NCBI RefSeq assembly: GCF_014640335.1
Contig: NZ_BMGT01000001.1
Coordinates: 434,001-498,000, forward strand
Source: Edaphobacter dinghuensis
GTDB taxonomy: Bacteria > Acidobacteriota > Terriglobia > Terriglobales > Acidobacteriaceae
Direction of reading: 5' to 3'
Length of the DNA stretch: 64,000 nt
Position 1 is the stretch's first letter. Each line of letters opens with the position of its first letter. The notes under the pieces were generated by a model. That model was given only the letters and a program-made list of their open reading frames with translations, did not search any database and was not told the DNA's origin. A program made the translations under genes and the position numbers. Shown here piece by piece: positions 37,280 through 47,435 of this stretch.

Positions 37280-39901
37280 ATGGCGATCAAGTGGGATCGT
37301 TTGACTGTCAAATCGCAGGAGGCCGTGCAGGCCGCCAGTGGCCACGCTGCCGAGAATGGCAACCCGGAGGTTCTCCCCCTCCACCTGATGGCTGCCCTTC
37401 TCGAAGACCGCGAAGGCGTAGTGATTCCTGTGCTGGAGAAGGTGGGCGTACCGATCGAGCAACTGCTCTCGGGCGTCAACTCCGCTATCAATAAGCTGCC
37501 CAAGGTACAGGGCGGAGCGCAGCCTGGCATGAGCGGTGCGCTGCAAAAGGTGCTCGAGCAGGCCTTCAAGGAAGCTGAGAACTTCAAGGACGACTACGTC
37601 TCGACCGAACATCTTCTGCTGGCGCTCTCGCAGCAAAAGGGTGATGCGGTGCAGTCTGCGTTGGCGGCGCTGGGAGGAACGCATGAGGCGATCCTGAAGG
37701 CGTTGAGCGCCGTGCGCGGTTCGCAGCGGGTCACCGACCAGAACCCCGAGGGCAAGTTCCAAGCGCTGGAGAAATATGCGAAGGACCTTACCGATCTGGC
37801 GCGGCGGGGCAAGCTCGATCCAGTGATTGGCCGCGATGAAGAGATTCGTCGCGTGGTGCAGGTGCTTTCGCGCCGCACGAAAAATAATCCTGTGCTGATC
37901 GGCGAACCCGGCGTGGGTAAGACTGCGATTGTCGAAGGTCTGGCACGCAGAATATTTCTTGGCGACGTGCCCGAGATTCTGAAGAATAAGCGCGTCTGTG
38001 CGCTTGATCTGGGCGCAATGATCGCCGGGGCGAAGTTCCGCGGTGAGTTCGAAGACCGTCTCAAGGCTGTGCTCAAGGAGATCGAAGAATCGAACGGCGA
38101 GATCATCCTCTTCATCGACGAGCTGCATACTCTTGTCGGTGCGGGCGCGGCCGAAGGTGCAATGGACGCCTCGAACATGCTGAAGCCTGCGCTGGCTCGC
38201 GGCGGACTGCGTGCTATCGGTGCGACCACGCTCAATGAATATCGCAAGTACATCGAGAAGGATGCGGCGCTGGAGCGGCGTTTTCAGGTGGTCTATGTCG
38301 GCGAACCCAACGTCGAGGACACCATCGCCATTCTGCGCGGTCTGAAGGAGAAGTATGAGGCGCATCATAAGGTGCGCATCAAGGACTCGGCCATTGTGGC
38401 CGCGGCGACGCTGTCGCATCGCTACATCTCTGACCGCTTTCTGCCGGACAAGGCCATCGATCTTGTCGACGAAGCGGCGGCGGCTCTTGCCATTCAGATC
38501 GGCTCGGTGCCGGTCGAGATCGATGACCTGGAACGGCGCGGAACCTCGCTCGAGATCGAGCGGGCGGCGCTGAAGCGTGAGACCGACCCCAACTCGAAGG
38601 AGCGGCTTGAAGTTGTGGAGCGCGAGCTGGCCGAGGTGAAAGAGAAGGCCGCGGGGTTGCGTGCCCGCTGGCAGACCGAGCGCGGCGCCATTGGCCGCAT
38701 CGCCGAGCTGAAAGAGAAGCTGGAATCGTTGCGATTTCAGGCTGGTGAGGAGACACGCAAGGGCAATCTTCAGCGTGCAGCCGAACTGCAGTATGGTGAG
38801 ATTCCCAAGATGGAAGCCGAGCTGAAGACGCTGACCGCTGCGCAGGACGAAGTCGCAGGACACGCTTCGCAGTTGCTGAAGGAAGAGGTGGACGAAGAGG
38901 ATGTTGCCGCCATCGTCTCCAAGTGGACGGGCATCCCAATCAACAAGATGCTCGAAGGCGAGACGCAGAAGCTGGTGCAGATGGAGGACCGCCTGCGCGA
39001 GCGCGTCGTGGGACAGGATGAGGCGCTGTCTGCTGTCGCCAACGCAATTCGGCGTTCGCGCGCGGGATTGAGCGATCCCAAGCGGCCTATCGGCTCGTTC
39101 ATCTTTCTTGGGCCTACGGGCGTTGGAAAGACTGAGACGGCGCGTGCTCTGGCGGAGTTCTTGTTCGATGACGAGTCGGCGATGGTGCGCATCGACATGA
39201 GCGAGTACATGGAGAAGCATGCGGTGGCTCGTCTGATCGGCGCGCCTCCGGGCTATGTCGGCTACGACGAGGGCGGCCAGTTGACCGAGGCTGTGCGGCG
39301 GCGCCCTTACGCCGTCATCCTCTTCGACGAGATCGAAAAGGCGCATCCTGATGTCTTCAACGTGCTGTTGCAGGTGCTTGACGACGGGCGGCTGACGGAC
39401 TCGAAGGGGCGCACGGTCGACTTCAAGAACACCGTGCTCATCATGACCTCGAACGTCGGCGCAGCGCAGTTATCGACGGCGTGGGCCTCGGGCGAAGAGG
39501 GCTTTGAGGAGGCGAAGGGCCGCGTGATGGATGCGCTGCGGCAGCACTTCCGTCCCGAGTTCCTCAATCGCGTGGACGATATCGTCATCTTCCGTCCGCT
39601 GGGCGACGATCAGTTAACGCACATCGTCGATCTGCGGCTGAAGGACCTGCAGGCACTGGTGGCAGATCGCAAGATCACGCTGGAACTGACGGACAAGGCT
39701 CGTCAGGCGATCTTCAAGGCGGGATACGATCGCGCCTACGGTGCACGTCCGCTGAAGCGCGCCATTCAGCGCATGGTGCAGGACAAGCTGGCAGTCAAGA
39801 TTCTCGACGGCAGCGTTCTGCATGGCGACCATGTCGTCATCGACGCCGGGAAATATGGCCTTACCTTCAAGGTCAAGGGCCGCAAGGCAGAGGCGGTGTA
39901 A
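37280..39901 (+). CDS. clpB: ATP-dependent disaggregase ClpB
   Basis: ClpB is a hexameric AAA+ machine that rescues aggregated proteins with DnaK. The 873-residue protein has an N-domain (about 1-150), AAA1 with Walker [16 protein letters not shown] and Walker [15 protein letters not shown], the coiled-coil middle domain (about 410-530) that separates ClpB from ClpA, and AAA2 with [19 protein letters not shown] and [16 protein letters not shown]. The C-terminal small domain follows ([23 protein letters not shown]). It lacks the IGF loop for ClpP docking, as expected. AAGGAG precedes ATG 37280. The long frame on the opposite strand is a shadow. Confidence 0.97.
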   Translation: MAIKWDRLTVKSQEAVQAASGHAAENGNPEVLPLHLMAALLEDREGVVIPVLEKVGVPIEQLLSGVNSAINKLPKVQGGAQPGMSGALQKVLEQAFKEAENFKDDYVSTEHLLLALSQQKGDAVQSALAALGGTHEAILKALSAVRGSQRVTDQNPEGKFQALEKYAKDLTDLARRGKLDPVIGRDEEIRRVVQVLSRRTKNNPVLIGEPGVGKTAIVEGLARRIFLGDVPEILKNKRVCALDLGAMIAGAKFRGEFEDRLKAVLKEIEESNGEIILFIDELHTLVGAGAAEGAMDASNMLKPALARGGLRAIGATTLNEYRKYIEKDAALERRFQVVYVGEPNVEDTIAILRGLKEKYEAHHKVRIKDSAIVAAATLSHRYISDRFLPDKAIDLVDEAAAALAIQIGSVPVEIDDLERRGTSLEIERAALKRETDPNSKERLEVVERELAEVKEKAAGLRARWQTERGAIGRIAELKEKLESLRFQAGEETRKGNLQRAAELQYGEIPKMEAELKTLTAAQDEVAGHASQLLKEEVDEEDVAAIVSKWTGIPINKMLEGETQKLVQMEDRLRERVVGQDEALSAVANAIRRSRAGLSDPKRPIGSFIFLGPTGVGKTETARALAEFLFDDESAMVRIDMSEYMEKHAVARLIGAPPGYVGYDEGGQLTEAVRRRPYAVILFDEIEKAHPDVFNVLLQVLDDGRLTDSKGRTVDFKNTVLIMTSNVGAAQLSTAWASGEEGFEEAKGRVMDALRQHFRPEFLNRVDDIVIFRPLGDDQLTHIVDLRLKDLQALVADRKITLELTDKARQAIFKAGYDRAYGARPLKRAIQRMVQDKLAVKILDGSVLHGDHVVIDAGKYGLTFKVKGRKAEAV

Positions 39902-39929
39902 GCTGCTTCGAAATAGCGTCTCGATTCAG

Positions 39930-39963
39930 GGTCTCTTTCGATTTATTCGGAAGAGACCTTTTT
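39930..39963 (+). terminator. Terminator of clpB
   Basis: An 11-bp stem with one mismatch (39930-39940 with 39948-39958) and a 7-nt loop, followed by TTTTT. Confidence 0.85.
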
Positions 39964-40081
39964 GTTTGGAGGCTTCTTTCGGCAGCTTTTAGTCATTCAA
40001 AAGACAATGCCATGACAATCTCTAGGGAGATGTAGTCCAAGCTCATATACTCAGGGCCGGAGACGGGCAGCTAGGAATTGG

Positions 40082-41782
40082 ATGGCGAAACGGGCAATCA
40101 TTATTGGCGCTGGACCTGCCGGGCTTACGGCGGCGCTTGAACTGCTGCGGCGCAGCGATGCGACGCCGATTGTGCTCGAGGCCAGCCACGAGATCGGCGG
40201 CCTCTCGCGCACCGTCCGCTACAAGGGCAATCGCATGGACATCGGCGGCCACCGCTTCTTCTCGAAGAGCGACCGGGTGATGCAGTGGTGGCTCGACCTG
40301 ATGCCCGTCGAGAGCGACGATACCAACGGAGCGACGGTGAGCTATCGTGGGAAGCGACGCCAAGTGACCGTGCCGGCGCGCCTGGCCGAAGAACCTGTGC
40401 TTCGTGGCGCGGGCCCTTTGGTTGGAGAAACCGAAGTTGTTCTGTCTGGGGAGTGCGACGACAGCGAGGCGGTGGTGACGGTAGCTGCTCCTGTTGACCC
40501 TGATCTCGTGATGCTTATCCGTCCACGAAAGAGCCGCATCTACTACCTGCGAAGGTTCTTCGACTACCCCATCACGGTAACGGCGGCGACCCTGGGCAAC
40601 CTTGGCGCGGTGCGCACGGTGAGGATCGGCGTGAGCTATCTCTTCTCGCGTGTGCGCCAGATCAAGCCGGAGACGAGCCTCAGGGACTTTCTCATCAACC
40701 GCTTCGGTCGGCAGCTCTACCTCACGTTCTTCAAGAGCTACACCGAAAAAGTATGGGGAACGCCGTGCGATGCGATCTCGGCGGATTGGGGAGCGCAGCG
40801 GATTAAAGGACTGAGCCTGACCACAGCGGTAAAGCACTTCATCAGCAAGGCGCTGGGCAGAAAAGAGTGCGAGGACGTCGCGCAAAAGAAGACCGACACC
40901 AGTTTGATTGAGCGATTTCTCTATCCCAAGCTAGGACCGGGGCAGTTATGGGAGCATGTGGCCGATCTTGTTCGCGAAGGAGGCGGAGAGATTCACATGG
41001 GATGGCGCGTGAACGGGATTCATTGCGAGGGCAACCGCGTGGTCTCTGTCGATGCTTCCAATGATGTTGGTGAACAGCGAACCTTTGCCGGAGATTATTT
41101 CTTCTCGACCATGCCTATGCAGGAGTTGGTGCGGGCGATCGACGCGCCGGTACCGGAGAATGTGCGCGCCGTGAGCGAGGGCTTACAGTATCGCGACTTC
41201 ATCACCGTCGGCTTGCTGGTGGACCGGTTGAAGGTGCGCGAGATCGACGGCGGTCTGTTGCAGGATACGTGGATCTACATTCAAGAGCCGGATGTGCTCC
41301 TGGGACGGTTACAAATCTTCAACAACTGGAGTCCGCATCTGGTGGCCGATCCCGATAAGGTTTGGATTGGGCTGGAATACTTCTGCTACGAGACGGACGA
41401 TCTATGGAAGATGCCGGACGAGGAGTTGAAGCAGTTCGCCATCGCTGAGGTCGCCAAGATCGGCATCCTCAACGCCGAAGATGTCTGCGACGGTCATGTC
41501 GTTCGCGTACTCAAGACTTATCCTGCCTACTTCGGCACCTACAACCGCTTCGACGAGCTGCGTACCTTCACCGATGGCTTTGAAAATCTCCTGCTGATCG
41601 GACGCAACGGCATGCACAAGTACAACAATCAGGACCACAGCATGCTGACTGCGATGACCGCGGTCGACGGCATCGTCTCAGGAAAGATCGACAAGGCGGC
41701 TCTGTGGGAGATCAACACCGAGCAGGAGTACCACGAAGAGGCCGCGGAACAGGAGCTGCCTCAGGAAGCGATGGTTCCCTGA
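40082..41782 (+). CDS. NAD(P)/FAD-dependent oxidoreductase (UDP-galactopyranose mutase/amine oxidase fold)
   Basis: A 566-residue flavoprotein. The FAD-binding Rossmann motif is [17 protein letters not shown] (GxGxxG, 9-14), followed by [32 protein letters not shown] and [19 protein letters not shown] are conserved in the group of proteins annotated as UDP-galactopyranose-mutase-like or protoporphyrinogen-oxidase-like. An alanine/valine-rich segment at about 90-140 (VSYRGKRRQ to VAAPVDP) looks like an insert before [20 protein letters not shown]. The product may act in polysaccharide or isoprenoid metabolism; the substrate is not known. Its end overlaps the converging gene by 22 bp. Confidence 0.82.
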   Translation: MAKRAIIIGAGPAGLTAALELLRRSDATPIVLEASHEIGGLSRTVRYKGNRMDIGGHRFFSKSDRVMQWWLDLMPVESDDTNGATVSYRGKRRQVTVPARLAEEPVLRGAGPLVGETEVVLSGECDDSEAVVTVAAPVDPDLVMLIRPRKSRIYYLRRFFDYPITVTAATLGNLGAVRTVRIGVSYLFSRVRQIKPETSLRDFLINRFGRQLYLTFFKSYTEKVWGTPCDAISADWGAQRIKGLSLTTAVKHFISKALGRKECEDVAQKKTDTSLIERFLYPKLGPGQLWEHVADLVREGGGEIHMGWRVNGIHCEGNRVVSVDASNDVGEQRTFAGDYFFSTMPMQELVRAIDAPVPENVRAVSEGLQYRDFITVGLLVDRLKVREIDGGLLQDTWIYIQEPDVLLGRLQIFNNWSPHLVADPDKVWIGLEYFCYETDDLWKMPDEELKQFAIAEVAKIGILNAEDVCDGHVVRVLKTYPAYFGTYNRFDELRTFTDGFENLLLIGRNGMHKYNNQDHSMLTAMTAVDGIVSGKIDKAALWEINTEQEYHEEAAEQELPQEAMVP

Positions 41783-42111
41783 TGAAAGAGCAGTTGCCAG
41801 CGGTTATCGCGGAAGACCCACAACGACGAGCGATGCGAGGTGTGCAGCGCCGTGGTCGCGTGATAAGTAGCTAGCGCAGCGTCGGGTGCAAGCACCGTGA
41901 CGTAGAAGTGGCTGATGGTCGCATTGCGCGGCGTGCTCGCCAGCAAGTCGTCGATGGTCTGCTGCCGGTTGTAGATGCGGCCGGAGCTGCAGTACTCCTG
42001 GAAGTCTGAGGCGAGCAAAGGAATCAGCGTGGTGCGATCTTTTACGCGGCTGGGATGGAGCAGCCGCTCTTCGAGCGTATAGAGGTGATCCTGTAGTTCT
42101 GACGCTTTCAT
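41761..42111 (-). CDS. Cytoplasmic DUF4440 (NTF2-like) protein
   Basis: A 116-residue protein with the NTF2-like cone fold: an N-terminal helix pair ([17 protein letters not shown]), [25 protein letters not shown], and the strands [20 protein letters not shown] and [19 protein letters not shown]. No signal peptide. Such proteins are often annotated as DUF4440 and have no settled role. Its 3' end overlaps the flavoprotein gene by 22 bp on the opposite strand, so the transcripts would form a short antisense overlap. A perfect hairpin lies 30 bp upstream of its start. Confidence 0.8.
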   Translation of the reverse strand: MKASELQDHLYTLEERLLHPSRVKDRTTLIPLLASDFQEYCSSGRIYNRQQTIDDLLASTPRNATISHFYVTVLAPDAALATYHATTALHTSHRSSLWVFRDNRWQLLFHQGTIAS

Positions 42112-42140
42112 GTGAGTAGTATGACGTTACCGCGAAAAGT

Positions 42141-42166
42141 AAGTTTCAGCTAGTCCGCTGAAACTT
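42141..42166. promoter_or_regulatory. Perfect hairpin upstream of the DUF4440 gene
   Basis: AAGTTTCAGC (42141-42150) and GCTGAAACTT (42157-42166) around a 6-nt loop. No T run on either side. It may be an operator or a leader structure. Confidence 0.4.
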
Positions 42167-42247
42167 AAACGTCTAAGCGAGTGCAATTCCGGGAAAACTA
42201 AGACCCTACGTGGCTTACTCCCCAAAAGTCTGTTTTTAAAAAGCTAA

Positions 42248-42285
42248 CTGCCTGCTCCTGATCGATTTAAATCAGGAACAGGCAG
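42248..42285 (-). terminator. Terminator of the aldo/keto reductase gene
   Basis: A 15-bp stem with one mismatch (42248-42262 with 42271-42285). On the minus strand TTAGCTTTTT follows. Confidence 0.8.
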
Positions 42286-42342
42286 AGGTAAAGACACGTT
42301 CTTTTTTTGCGGCTCCCATCAAGCAAATCGCCCATCTAAGTT

Positions 42343-43377
42343 CTAGATTGGTCGAGGGTTGCGCTCTTCGAACTGGCGCTGGTGCCAGTAGGGGTACGCC
42401 AGCGGAACCTCGCTGGCAGCGTCGAGTTTCTGTACCTGCTCCGGGGTCAGCTTCCAGCCGATGGAGCCCAGGTTTGCCCGCAGCTGCTCCTCGTTGCGTG
42501 CGCCGATGATGATGGTAGAAACGGTCGGGCGGCCCAGCACCCAGTTCAGGGCGATCTGCGGAATCGTCTTTCCAGTCTCCTTGGCGACCTCGTCGAGGGC
42601 ATCGACGACCTTGTACAGATATTCCTCGGGAACCTGCGGGCCGTTATCGACCACGAGCTTCGAGTTCAGGCGGCTGTCCTTGGGAATGCCGGTCTCGCGG
42701 CGGATCTTTCCGGTAAGCCGACCCCAGCCGAGCGGCGACCATACCAACGCGCCTACGCCCTGGTCGAGCGCCAACGGCATCAGCTCCCACTCGTAGTCGC
42801 GTCCCACCAGAGAGTAGTAGCACTGCTGGCCAACGTAGCGCGCCCAGCCATACCGCTCGCTAACGCTCAGCGACTTCATCAGGTGCCAGCCGGAGAAGTT
42901 CGAGCAGGCGATGTAGCGAACCTTGCCCTCGCGCACAAACTTGTCCAGCGTATTCAGCGTCTCTTCCACCGGAGTCGTCGCATCGAAGCCGTGCAGATGA
43001 TAGACGTCCACGTAGTCGGTGCCGAGCCGTTTAAGGCTGCGCTCCAGCGACTGAATCAAGTGATAGCGGCTAGACCCGACATCGTTAGGCCCGTTGCCCA
43101 AACGAAACGTCGCCTTGGTCGAGATCAGCACATCTTCGCGATGATGATGCGACAGGGCCTTGCCCAGCGCCTTCTCGCTGTCGCCGTCGGAGTAGATGTC
43201 CGCCGTGTCGAAGAAGTTCAAACCCGCATCCATACAGATGCCGACGATACGGTCGGCCTCAGCCTGCGTCGTCTCCGACCATGCCTTGAAAAACTCGTTG
43301 CTCGCACCAAATGTTCCTGCCCCGAAGCAAAGCTCCGGCACCTTCAGTCCTGATTTGCCTAGCGATCTGTATTCCAT
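42343..43377 (-). CDS. Aldo/keto reductase
   Basis: An NADPH-dependent oxidoreductase with the AKR barrel. Start at ATG 43377 gives the usual MEYRSLGKSGLKVPELCFG N-terminus; an in-frame TTG 43401 lies upstream. The catalytic tetrad is visible: D and Y in FFDTADIYSDGDSE, K in VLISTKATFR, and H in VDVYHLHGFD. Cofactor contacts include SNFSGWH and IIIGARNEEQLRANL. About 344 residues, typical of the AKR groups that act on sugar and small aldehydes (YajO/Tas-like). The substrate is not defined. Its gene stands alone and is followed by a terminator. Confidence 0.93.
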   Translation of the reverse strand: MEYRSLGKSGLKVPELCFGAGTFGASNEFFKAWSETTQAEADRIVGICMDAGLNFFDTADIYSDGDSEKALGKALSHHHREDVLISTKATFRLGNGPNDVGSSRYHLIQSLERSLKRLGTDYVDVYHLHGFDATTPVEETLNTLDKFVREGKVRYIACSNFSGWHLMKSLSVSERYGWARYVGQQCYYSLVGRDYEWELMPLALDQGVGALVWSPLGWGRLTGKIRRETGIPKDSRLNSKLVVDNGPQVPEEYLYKVVDALDEVAKETGKTIPQIALNWVLGRPTVSTIIIGARNEEQLRANLGSIGWKLTPEQVQKLDAASEVPLAYPYWHQRQFEERNPRPI

Positions 43378-43456
43378 GATGGATTGGATGGTAGCAGGCA
43401 AGATTGCGATATGGAATGCAGGTTAATTCATCGGCGATTGGAAAAAGATTAGCCTA

Positions 43457-43490
43457 TTTCGCAATTGCGTCATTGCAAAATTTTGCGAAA
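43457..43490. promoter_or_regulatory. Nested palindromes upstream of the PEP-CTERM gene
   Basis: An outer dyad TTTCGCAA/TTGCGAAA (43457-43464, 43483-43490) encloses the palindromes CGCAATTGCG (43460-43469) and GCAAAATTTTGC (43475-43486). The iterated TTGCRAA core suggests a protein-binding site between the AKR and PEP-CTERM genes. Confidence 0.45.
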
Positions 43491-43596
43491 TGTTAACACA
43501 AGTCAACTCTATCTATAACAAAAAGAAGAGTTAAAACTTTGGAACCCGAGATGCAAATGGTTGGACGTAATCCATTTAAATCTGGGAGTTTTTACC

Positions 43597-44118
43597 TTGA
43601 AGACCAAACTGTTTCTTGTTGCACTTCTCGCCTCTGCCTTTGCGTTCACTCCATTTGCAAAAGCCGATTCCGTCACCCTCGAAAGCCACGTCGGGGATAC
43701 CTATAACTATCAGCTCACCTTTGACGAGCACTCCACCACCTTTTTTCTGGATGGCTTTCAGATTACGGGTCTCTCCGGTGTAACCGATGCCGAACTGAGC
43801 GGCGCACTCGCGAATGATTTTGGCATTGCCAACTTCGATTCCTCGTCGGTCACGGTAGGAACCATCTACTCCTATGAATACGGTAAGACGATTCCCTTCT
43901 CTGTAGGCACCTTGACGATCACCTCCGACGCCGCACCTGGGGATGTCAACTTCGCCATTCTGGATAGCAACGGTCTCTCGATGGGACAGGTCGAAGGCCC
44001 CACGGATGGCAGTGGCTGCGGCGATCCCAGCCCGGTTCCCGAGCCGTCGAGCATCGTTCTGCTGGGCAGCGGCATGTTGGCTGCAGTCGGCGCAGTACGC
44101 AGAAAGTTCCTGGTCTAG
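43597..44118 (+). CDS. PEP-CTERM sorting domain protein
   Basis: A 173-residue exported protein. The start is TTG 43597, with GGGAG 8 nt upstream; this gives a clean signal peptide (MKTKLFLVALLASAFAFTPFAKA). The central part is beta-rich and low in cysteine. The C-terminus is a PEP-CTERM sorting signal: VPEPSS, a hydrophobic helix (IVLLGSGMLAAVGAV) and a basic tail RRKFLV. Such proteins are cleaved by an exosortase and usually travel to the surface with exopolysaccharide. No exosortase gene lies in this window. The function of the mature domain is unknown. Confidence 0.85.
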   Translation: MKTKLFLVALLASAFAFTPFAKADSVTLESHVGDTYNYQLTFDEHSTTFFLDGFQITGLSGVTDAELSGALANDFGIANFDSSSVTVGTIYSYEYGKTIPFSVGTLTITSDAAPGDVNFAILDSNGLSMGQVEGPTDGSGCGDPSPVPEPSSIVLLGSGMLAAVGAVRRKFLV

Positions 44119-44137
44119 AACGTTCGAGCAACACGCA

Positions 44138-44176
44138 GCAATAAAAAAGCCGCCAGCGAAGCGGCTTTTTTATTGC
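44138..44176. terminator. Bidirectional terminator between PEP-CTERM and ligase genes
   Basis: A perfect 16-bp stem (44138-44153 with 44161-44176) with A/T-rich outer arms and a 7-nt loop, between convergent genes. Confidence 0.92.
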
Positions 44177-44209
44177 TCTCTGAAAGAATGACACGCAAAT
44201 GCCGGCGCG

Positions 44210-46012
44210 CTATTCTTCCGGTTTATCCACCTGGCTCTGGTAGATCTCTTCGACTCGCTCGACCGTGTCGATCTCGCTGACCGGCTTGTCGGTGCGGATG
44301 CGGATAATTCGCGGAAAACGTAGCGCGAACCCGCTGGCATGGCGGTCGCTACGCATGATGTTGTTGAAGGCGACTTCGAGCACCATCAGCGGCTCGACGG
44401 TGCGGAAGTAGCCCTGGTCTTCGAGCGTGTGCTCCATCATCCACGCGCTCATCTTGGCGATCTCGGCGTCGGTCAGGCCGGAGTAGGCCTTGCCCACGTT
44501 CCGCAGCTCGCCGCCAGGCCCGCGCACGGCGAAAGTGTAGTCGCTGAGAATTCCGGCACGCTTGCCGTGACCCAGCTCCGCGCCCGTCACCACGACATCG
44601 AGCGTGGCCAGCTCGCGCTTCAGCTTCACCCATGCCAGACCGCGACGTCCGGGCTGATACTCCGACGCAGCAGCCTTAAGCATCACTCCCTCGTTTGCCC
44701 TCGCGCGGGCATCGGCGTAGGCACGCTCGATATCCTCAGCCGATTGGACGAGGCGCGCAGGCGAGAGCATCAGCCGCTCTACCTCATCGTTATTGCCGTC
44801 GCTATCGGGCTGCATAAACATAGCGATCTGCGCAGTGTTTTTGCGTTCGTCGACAACGAGCGGAGAGCGCACTTTTTCGACCAGCCGTTCGACGGCAACT
44901 TCAAGGCGGTTTCGCCTCTCGGTCAAGGGCTGGTTCAGTGTCAGCTCGCCATTGGCGTACATTAGATCGAAGGCCATGAAGACGACCGGAACCTGCTGTC
45001 GCCACTCGTTGGAGACGCGCTTCCTTCCGATACGCTGTCCCAGCACGGCGAACGGCAGCGCACGCGCCGCCTTGAGGTCCCAACCGAGGATCTCTCCGTC
45101 GAAGATCAACGGCTCGCGCACCGAGGCGAAGGCCTCTTCGAGATCGGGAAAGCTTGCGGTTACGTCGTCGCGGTTGCGCGAGTAGATGACGACACGACCG
45201 GGCTGCCCGGCATCGCCGCAGTGAATCTGCGCGCGCATGCCATCGTATTTGTCTTCGAGAAAGGCTTCGATGGAAGCGGTCTCCGCGTCCTGCTTTCCGG
45301 CGAATCGTTCGACCGCCTCTTCCGGCGAATCGACCGGGCTGGCCAGCATGAAGCCCAGCGGATGGAACAGCCGCATGCGCGCTTCGCCCAGCGTTCCCGC
45401 GAATGCCCGTCGCACTGCGGCAGCGAGATCGGCCTCGAGCATCACTGCATGTCGAACCTCAGCCACAGGTGCGGAGGCTGCGACTGCGATTGCCTCTTCG
45501 ACCAGACTCTGCTTCACGCCGATGCGCATGTCGCCACTCATCAGCTTCAGCAGATACTTTGCCTCGAGCGCCGTAGAACGTTGCAGCAAACCCTCCACTA
45601 GCGCTGCCCGAATCGCCGTCGTCTTTGCGGCGGCCATCGCGGCAAAGGCCTCGGCTACATCCTGCAAGGTTAGAGAGGCTTTTTGTGACGAGTTTCCCTG
45701 CAAAAGATCGAAGGCTGCGGCACCCAAATCGCCGTGGCGTTTGTACGCCGCCGTCAGTGCGGTGCTGGTGGCCCCGCTCACCGATAAGAGTGCCTTCGAA
45801 AGCAGCGCGCCCCCGGCGTTCAGCCTGCGCGGGTCGGCCTCGGCAAAGGGAGTTCCGGCCAGGTACAGCGCAAACAGCCCGGCGTCTTCGGTCTTGGGCG
45901 CGGCGGCATGGGCAGCCGCAATCGCCTCGGCAATGGCCGCGCGCTTCTTCAACCGGCCCGGCTCGCCAGCCAGTGCCTCGGCAAGCTCGGCAATAACGTG
46001 AAATAAAGCCAT
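44210..46012 (-). CDS. ATP-dependent DNA ligase (archaeal/eukaryal type)
   Basis: A 600-residue ligase that seals nicks with ATP rather than NAD+. The N-terminal helical DNA-binding domain (about 1-200) is followed by the adenylation domain: motif I EDKYDGMRAQIH (K is adenylated), motif III FDGEILGW, motif IV ANEGVMLKAA and motif V WVKLKRE. An OB-fold domain ends it (GPGGELRNVGKAYSGLTD). The layout matches LigB/archaeal ligases, without LigD polymerase or nuclease domains. The start is ATG 46012 with GAGAGG 11 nt upstream. No ligase-associated helicase or exonuclease is adjacent. It probably acts in repair beside a housekeeping LigA. Confidence 0.93.
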   Translation of the reverse strand: MALFHVIAELAEALAGEPGRLKKRAAIAEAIAAAHAAAPKTEDAGLFALYLAGTPFAEADPRRLNAGGALLSKALLSVSGATSTALTAAYKRHGDLGAAAFDLLQGNSSQKASLTLQDVAEAFAAMAAAKTTAIRAALVEGLLQRSTALEAKYLLKLMSGDMRIGVKQSLVEEAIAVAASAPVAEVRHAVMLEADLAAAVRRAFAGTLGEARMRLFHPLGFMLASPVDSPEEAVERFAGKQDAETASIEAFLEDKYDGMRAQIHCGDAGQPGRVVIYSRNRDDVTASFPDLEEAFASVREPLIFDGEILGWDLKAARALPFAVLGQRIGRKRVSNEWRQQVPVVFMAFDLMYANGELTLNQPLTERRNRLEVAVERLVEKVRSPLVVDERKNTAQIAMFMQPDSDGNNDEVERLMLSPARLVQSAEDIERAYADARARANEGVMLKAAASEYQPGRRGLAWVKLKRELATLDVVVTGAELGHGKRAGILSDYTFAVRGPGGELRNVGKAYSGLTDAEIAKMSAWMMEHTLEDQGYFRTVEPLMVLEVAFNNIMRSDRHASGFALRFPRIIRIRTDKPVSEIDTVERVEEIYQSQVDKPEE

Positions 46013-46068
46013 TCGGCTCAAAGCCTCTCAGCTAAAAGATGCACTCCGAACCCGGCGCGGCAGGAGTA

Positions 46069-46091
46069 ACATCTAATATAGATACAGATGT
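46069..46091. promoter_or_regulatory. Nested dyads between the divergent ligase and prfA genes
   Basis: ATCTA-ata-TAGAT (46071-46083) lies within ACATCT/AGATGT (46069-46074, 46086-46091). It may be an operator serving either gene. Confidence 0.3.
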
Positions 46092-46262
46092 AGTTGTTCT
46101 ATCGATATGAACGCAGCCGCAAATCCGGTGTTCTTCTCCCGCGTGACCGAGTCGCCCGACCGTCACGACTTTGCCTAGCTGCGCCAGCCTGACTGAAATT
46201 CCTCTGAAGCAACTGCACCGGCAAAACAACTACAAAAGACTTTGTTATAAGGATTTTTTTAT

Positions 46263-47339
46263 ATGTTCGACCGCCTCGACCAACTAGAAGCTCGTTATGA
46301 AGACCTCGGCCAGCAGATGTCCGACCCTACACTGGTGCAGGACCAGAAGAAGTTTCAGGCCGTTGCCAAGGCGCATCGCGACCTTGAGCCGACCGTCGAA
46401 AAGTTTCGTGAATATCGCAGCGTCAAGAACGGTGTCGCCGAGGCCAAGGCCATGCTCGCCGAATCGGATGCCGACCTCCGCGCCATGGCGCAGGAGGAGC
46501 TGGTGACGCTTGAGCCGCGCGTCGCCGAGATCGAAGAGGAATTGAAGGTTCTTCTGCTGCCGAAGGACCCCAACGATGACAAGAACATCATCATCGAGCT
46601 GCGCGCCGGAACCGGCGGCGATGAAGCCGCCATCTTCGTCTCGGAGATGTTCCGCATGTATCTGCGTTTTGCTGAGCAGCACCGGTGGAAGGTCGAAGTG
46701 CTCTCCTCTTCGGAGACCGGCATCGGCGGCGGCATGAAGGAAGTCACCGCCATCTTCGAGGGCGACAAAGTCTACTCGCAGATGAAGTACGAGTCGGGCG
46801 TGCATCGCGTACAGCGCGTTCCGGCGACGGAGACGCAGGGCCGCGTCCACACCTCGGCCATTACCGTGGCCGTGCTGCCCGAGGCCGAAGAGGTCGACAT
46901 CAAGATCGAGGCCAAGGACTTGCGCGTCGATACCTTCTGTTCCTCCGGCCCCGGCGGTCAGTCGGTCAATACGACCTACTCGGCGGTGCGCATCACGCAT
47001 ATCCCGACCAATACTGTTGTGAGCTGCCAGGATGAAAAATCGCAGATCAAGAACCGCGAGAAGGCCATGCGCGTTCTGCGCGCCCGACTGTATGAGGTCG
47101 AAGAAGAACGTATCCATCAGGAGCAGGCCAAGGACCGCAAGCAGCAGGTGGGCACCGGCGACCGCAGCGAGAAGATTCGCACCTACAACTTCCCGCAGAA
47201 CCGGCTCACGGATCACCGCATCGGTCTGACAAACCACCAGCTCAACATGGTGATGGAAGGCATGCTGCAGCCGACGGTCGATGCGCTAATTGCGCACTAT
47301 ACCGCCGAGAAGCTGAAAGCCCAGGCTGAAGCGGCCTGA
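46263..47339 (+). CDS. prfA: Peptide chain release factor 1
   Basis: RF1 reads UAA and UAG stop codons and triggers peptide release. The 358-residue protein carries the codon-recognition PAT motif in [14 protein letters not shown] and the catalytic GGQ in [21 protein letters not shown]. The N-terminal coiled-coil domain and the C-terminal [18 protein letters not shown] are conserved. AAGG 10 nt upstream supports ATG 46263. The methylase that modifies the GGQ glutamine, PrmC, is encoded 2.6 kb downstream rather than next door. An unusually AT-rich leader precedes it. Confidence 0.97.
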   Translation: MFDRLDQLEARYEDLGQQMSDPTLVQDQKKFQAVAKAHRDLEPTVEKFREYRSVKNGVAEAKAMLAESDADLRAMAQEELVTLEPRVAEIEEELKVLLLPKDPNDDKNIIIELRAGTGGDEAAIFVSEMFRMYLRFAEQHRWKVEVLSSSETGIGGGMKEVTAIFEGDKVYSQMKYESGVHRVQRVPATETQGRVHTSAITVAVLPEAEEVDIKIEAKDLRVDTFCSSGPGGQSVNTTYSAVRITHIPTNTVVSCQDEKSQIKNREKAMRVLRARLYEVEEERIHQEQAKDRKQQVGTGDRSEKIRTYNFPQNRLTDHRIGLTNHQLNMVMEGMLQPTVDALIAHYTAEKLKAQAEAA

Positions 47340-47435
47340 ACCGGGAACTCCTGCGTAAAGCTCAAAGTGGTTGTCCAGATGTACGATGTCGAAGATCGTA
47401 GTTCTGAACATCGCTGAGGCATAAAAGGAGTTTTC

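Noticed and set aside
37136..39346. 736-codon open frame opposite clpB
   Set aside because: Same reason: clpB is certain, and the antisense product is low-complexity Leu/Arg/His-rich without recognisable domains.
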